Positions 57,502-64,000 of a stretch of DNA of 64,000 bases are shown piece by piece (positions within the stretch are counted from its first letter, which is position 1; every line of letters begins with the position of its first letter). The notes under the pieces were generated by a model. It was not told where the DNA came from and searched no databases. It saw nothing but the letters and a program-made list of their open reading frames with translations. This DNA comes from Oxytricha trifallax (taxonomy: Eukaryota; Ciliophora; Spirotrichea; Sporadotrichida; Oxytrichidae). A program made the position numbers and the translations under genes. The stretch spans positions 1 to 64,000 of the forward strand of contig ARYC01017361.1 in the NCBI GenBank assembly GCA_000711775.1, read 5' to 3'.

Positions 57502-59497
57502 ATGAAATCGGGAGGAGGCACGGGTAAAGGAGGTGGAATAGGCCTCTTAAAATAAAAAACCCGAGTGCTTCACGCTAAAAAGAGTTCTAAAATCTTTGGA
57601 GATGAAAATGAACTTTCTTCAAAGAAAAACTTTCAACTTTAAATGTAAAGGGAAAAGATTTTAAACCCTAGAGAGAGGTAGTGTTTAAGTTACCATAAAC
57701 AGAGTTCCAACTTGTAAGTATATTTAAATTAAAAAATGTAAGATTAACTTAGTCTTTATAGTCAAGTAGAGCACTGATTAAATGTAAAGAATGAGGACAT
57801 AATTGAATACTTAGATGTACTATAAACTTAGATTATAAATTCTATCCGACAACGAACATTCGAAGAAATTATCTCATGGAGGAGAGCTAAAATATATTCA
57901 TAAATAAATTAAATGTCTATAATATGATGATATTCTTCAGTAGTTATCTTATAGATCTAATACAAAGTAAAGTGGAAGACACAAGAAAAACAAAAGTTCA
58001 AAGCGAAAAACTCAATAAAACACCCAATCTAATAATGTAAATGTAGAGGATCTGTACTAACACCATTTTAATAATAAATCTAAAAAAAGTCTAATTAGAT
58101 AGACCAAGACATTTCCTAGAAAAAGGATCAAGACTTTTTCTAAAACCATTATTTTGACTAAGAGCTTCAGATTTAATAGCAGCAACAAGAGTTACTTGAT
58201 GAGAAAAAGAGAATGAATGATATATTTGATCATGATGAGGATTATTAAGAAGAGCATCATTAAGCTGAGTTATTCGAGTAAAGTACAGGATTAGACATTA
58301 GAATATCAAATGAAATGTTTAACAAGATCAAAGTAGAGGAGTACATATCAGTTTTCTTTTCATGTTTTGGAGTTGGACTATCAGTGTTTCTTTTCGAAAT
58401 GAAGAAACTTGATGATATTGCTGATCTTATGAATTTAATATTGGCTTACAACTGCTTCTGTACACTTGGATTGATTTTATCTATTTACTTTAGATATGGC
58501 CTAACTTTGAAGTGGTATATATCAAAAGGGCTGTTAACAGTGTTTGATACTATTTCTAATACAGGTTGGTGGAAGGGAATGATCTATGAGACTATTATAA
58601 ATATAGTAGTTTTATATCCTTTCTTTTATAATGTAAAATATGTTTAACACATTAACAATGGGTCATTTCAAGCAACAATTCAGTATGATGTTAATGATTT
58701 GTTACTTTTCTTTTGTTTTATCAGAATTTATATGCTTTGTAGATGCACATTAATTATGACACAATTTATGAATCCTAGTTCTTAAAGAGTATGCATGAAC
58801 GGCTGTAAGGCTAATTAAATGTTTGCTATTAAATCTATAATGAAGCAAATGCCTTACACAATTCTTTGGACAACTATGGTAGTCTCAACAGTAATCTTCG
58901 GCTATTAGCTTAGAATTTTTAAAGGGCCAGTTTCTTAAGCTTCTGGCTAAGATTTTAACAGCATGATCAATTCAATGAGGAATATTCTTATTACAATGAC
59001 TACAGTGGGGTATGGAGATATATATCCTAAAAGTTTGATGGGCAGGGTAGTAGGAGTAATTGTATGTTTCTGGGGAGTTTTTATAGTTTCTTTCTTTGTT
59101 GTAACACTTAATAACATGCTAACTTTTTCTCCTAATGAAGAGAAATATACAATCTTTTGCTTGGGCTTTACTACAAGGAAGAGTTAAAATTCAAGGCTAC
59201 TCAGGTTCTCTCGAGTGCTTTCAGGCAAAATAACATAAAGTAAAAGTAGCCTTATAACAAAGATAAAATACTGTCTAGTTTGCGAAACTTCAGAAGTTAT
59301 ATGATAGATTTTTAATAAGCTGCTAGAACTGTAAGAAGCTTCTATGAAGCCGATACAGATGTAGAAATCATGTAAAAGTTAATTAAAAATTTGATGGAAG
59401 ATGTAAGTAGTCTCAAGGAGCAGTAACATTCTATTAGCAGAACTTTGAATAAAATCAGTGAGATTATACTGAATGACCAATAAAAAGAATAATAATA

Positions 59498-59501
<4 letters not shown>
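57502..59501 (+). CDS. SK-type (small-conductance calcium-activated) potassium channel
   Basis: ATG 57502 ([20 protein letters not shown]) begins a long basic cytosolic N-terminus with an intron near 57717-57764. The channel domain runs from about 58320. Hydrophobic segments: [17 protein letters not shown] (S1), [19 protein letters not shown] (S2), [18 protein letters not shown] (S3), [19 protein letters not shown] (S4), [17 protein letters not shown] (S5). The pore is [16 protein letters not shown], with the K+ selectivity filter at about 58996-59020; S6 is [19 protein letters not shown]. One frame change near 59170 leads to [20 protein letters not shown], the position of the calmodulin-binding region in SK channels, and a C-terminal coiled coil ([20 protein letters not shown]). 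TGA at 59499-59501. Few charges in S4 and the S6-proximal region fit the SK family. It acts in the plasma or ciliary membrane. Confidence 0.85.
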
Positions 59502-62531
<3,030 letters not shown>

Positions 62532-62599
62532 TTAATCTCTATGAATTATTTTATTCTTCAAACTAACTATATAAGCAATTAAGATTAAAGCTAAACAGT

Positions 62600-64000
62600 A
62601 TGGAATCAGCAGCTAAAGCAATTTAGTCTTTGACCAGTGCTTAAAAACATCAATGAAAACTACTAGAAGTTTCATAGTAGCTGCAAATAATATCACCTAT
62701 TAAACCTTAAAACATTATGGGTAGAGTAAACCATGATGTTTCTGGTACCATGCTTGAAGAGGAGATAAGTATAGCTCAGGGATTCATTAGAAAAGATGAA
62801 GAAAAAGATAATGACGAGTAACCAAAATAAATTGTAGCTAAGATTAATAAGGTTAAAATAAACCATGCCACTGAGAATATCATAACCAGAGCAAATGAAA
62901 AAACTAAAAAGATATTTGAGAGTTATGCTGCATAAAACCTTTACCCTTCACAAAATCATACAAATAATCAAACTATATCTAGGATGTATAACGGCTTAAC
63001 AAGAGCAAATACTATTTCAAGTGATAATATTCCTTTCAATATGCAGACAATGCAACTGAGAATAATTCAATTGTGGGTTAATAAGTTCATAACCCTGATA
63101 ATTCAAGCAAGAAACCTAAATTCTTGTAAAAGTTCACTACTTTCTTAACAGGCAAAGACTCTCATAAGAAAAACTTGATGCAAGACTTTTCGCTAATATA
63201 GGCTAAGCAATAATAATAAATTCTCTTTCAAAATTAGACAAAAACTTTCAGATCGTAGTGGTGCTCACCAAATAAACGAAAGACTTGTGATAGAAATACT
63301 TTTATAAGTGATTATAGTGGATATCAAGGTTCACTAGTAAATCCATAATAATGAATCAACTTATCTATTGGCCAAAATTCCTTCAGTCGAAATAATGGTG
63401 GAGGAGTTCCTGGATCTCTTTAGAATAGCAGCTAGCTTGGCAATTAATAAAGAAACTCAGTTGCTTCAGTCATTGAAGTATGCTAGGGTAGTGTGATCTT
63501 GACTTAGCCAAGTTAAAAGGAGTATAATCATATTCAATCACTTATCGTTCAAAACCTTCATCGACTATAGTTAAACAAAAGACCAGTCATTAATTGAATT
63601 TTACACCATTCTCTGTTATTGATAATATTCAGTAGAATTCTTAGCCCATAAAAGGATTCGTTCAATAATCTTTCTGCCAAAATCCTCCGAGATAAATAAA
63701 TTAGAATCCTCCATCGTCTGGCACTTTAAGTAGATAGCAATCAAAAAATTATGGAAGTCAAAATAAAGTGAATGCAACTACCTCTCTTACAACTTACTAA
63801 AAATCTAAAGCTACACTTTCTGCTAAAACTTACACAAATCATACATCTTTATAGAGGAAACAATCAAATAATCAGGCTAACGACAGCTAAATTTCTACTA
63901 ACTTCTTATCCCAAGAAAAATTTGAAATTGCCTCTTCAAAAAATGTATTATCGTAAGTTTATGGCATAGACAGAGCAACCAATTAATAAAATATAACACC
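62600..64000 (+). CDS. Q/N/S-rich protein, unknown, 3' end beyond window
   Basis: Likely ATG 62600 (MESAAKAIQSLTSAQKHQ, then a TGA). The same frame continues with NIMGRVNHDVSGTMLEEEIS, IAQGFIRKDEEKDNDEQPKQ and TENIITRANEKTKKIFESYA. A frame change near 63045 leads to KFLQKFTTFLTGKDSHKKNL, RNNGGGVPGSLQNSSQLGNQ and NHIQSLIVQNLHRLQLNKRP. After a TGA at about 63594 another shift gives NFTPFSVIDNIQQNSQ and a clean frame rich in Q, N and S to the window edge. Dense in-frame TAA/TAG codons make this one of the clearest witnesses of the Gln code. No domain is recognisable. Low complexity suggests a disordered regulatory protein; some of it could be the tail of the preceding kinase. Confidence 0.6.

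Overview
The window is nuclear germline (micronuclear) DNA of a stichotrich-type spirotrich ciliate, Oxytricha/Stylonychia-like. Long homologous protein frames stay open only if TAA and TAG are read as glutamine, with TGA the sole stop. Introns are tiny (about 30-75 bp, GT..AG). A 3.96 kb transposon ends in C4A4 telomeric repeats like the telomere-bearing elements (TBEs) of these ciliates. Protein-coding segments are interrupted by AT-rich sequences flanked by short direct repeats (pointers), as expected of internal eliminated sequences (IESs).

Layout. 1-2630 is the end of a ~172 bp satellite. 2.6-27 kb is mostly germline-limited: a truncated TBE relic (2950-3688), a complete TBE (9002-12961) with transposase, a minus-strand ORF and a zinc-finger/kinase ORF, a MITE-like inverted repeat (13534-13931), long AT-rich stretches, one small gene-like segment (22430-22979) and a GC-rich tRNA-derived SINE candidate with a perfect 13 bp target duplication (23045-23426). 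From about 27 kb to the right edge the sequence is dense with macronuclear-destined genes: a coiled-coil protein (-), a class I glutamine amidotransferase (-), an unknown protein (-), two unknown proteins (+), a MAP-kinase-like kinase (+), a glutathione-peroxidase-like protein without its active-site Cys (-), a Ser/Asn/Gln-rich protein (-), an unknown protein (-), a Grc3/Nol9-type polynucleotide kinase (+), an SPFH/band-7 protein (-), a CxxC zinc-motif protein (+), an S10 carboxypeptidase-like protein with an EGF-like module (+), an SK-type potassium channel (+), an AGC kinase (+) and a Q/N/S-rich protein cut by the window edge (+). Neighbours look functionally unrelated, as expected if each becomes its own small macronuclear chromosome.

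The most interesting structures are the elements inside genes. Two IES-like insertions (30383-31566 in the amidotransferase, 44274-45710 in the Ser/Asn/Gln-rich gene) share TTGACGTCYAT terminal inverted repeats with iterated ~20 bp subterminal motifs and are bordered by 9 bp and 8 bp direct repeats. A third (60533-61796, inside the AGC kinase) has ~195 bp near-identical inverted arms and four further palindromes nested in it; removing it at an ATATT pointer rejoins the kinase in frame. Many genes also carry single-base frame changes and in-frame TGAs. These may be real decay, unresolved tiny IESs or sequence error, and the window alone cannot separate them.
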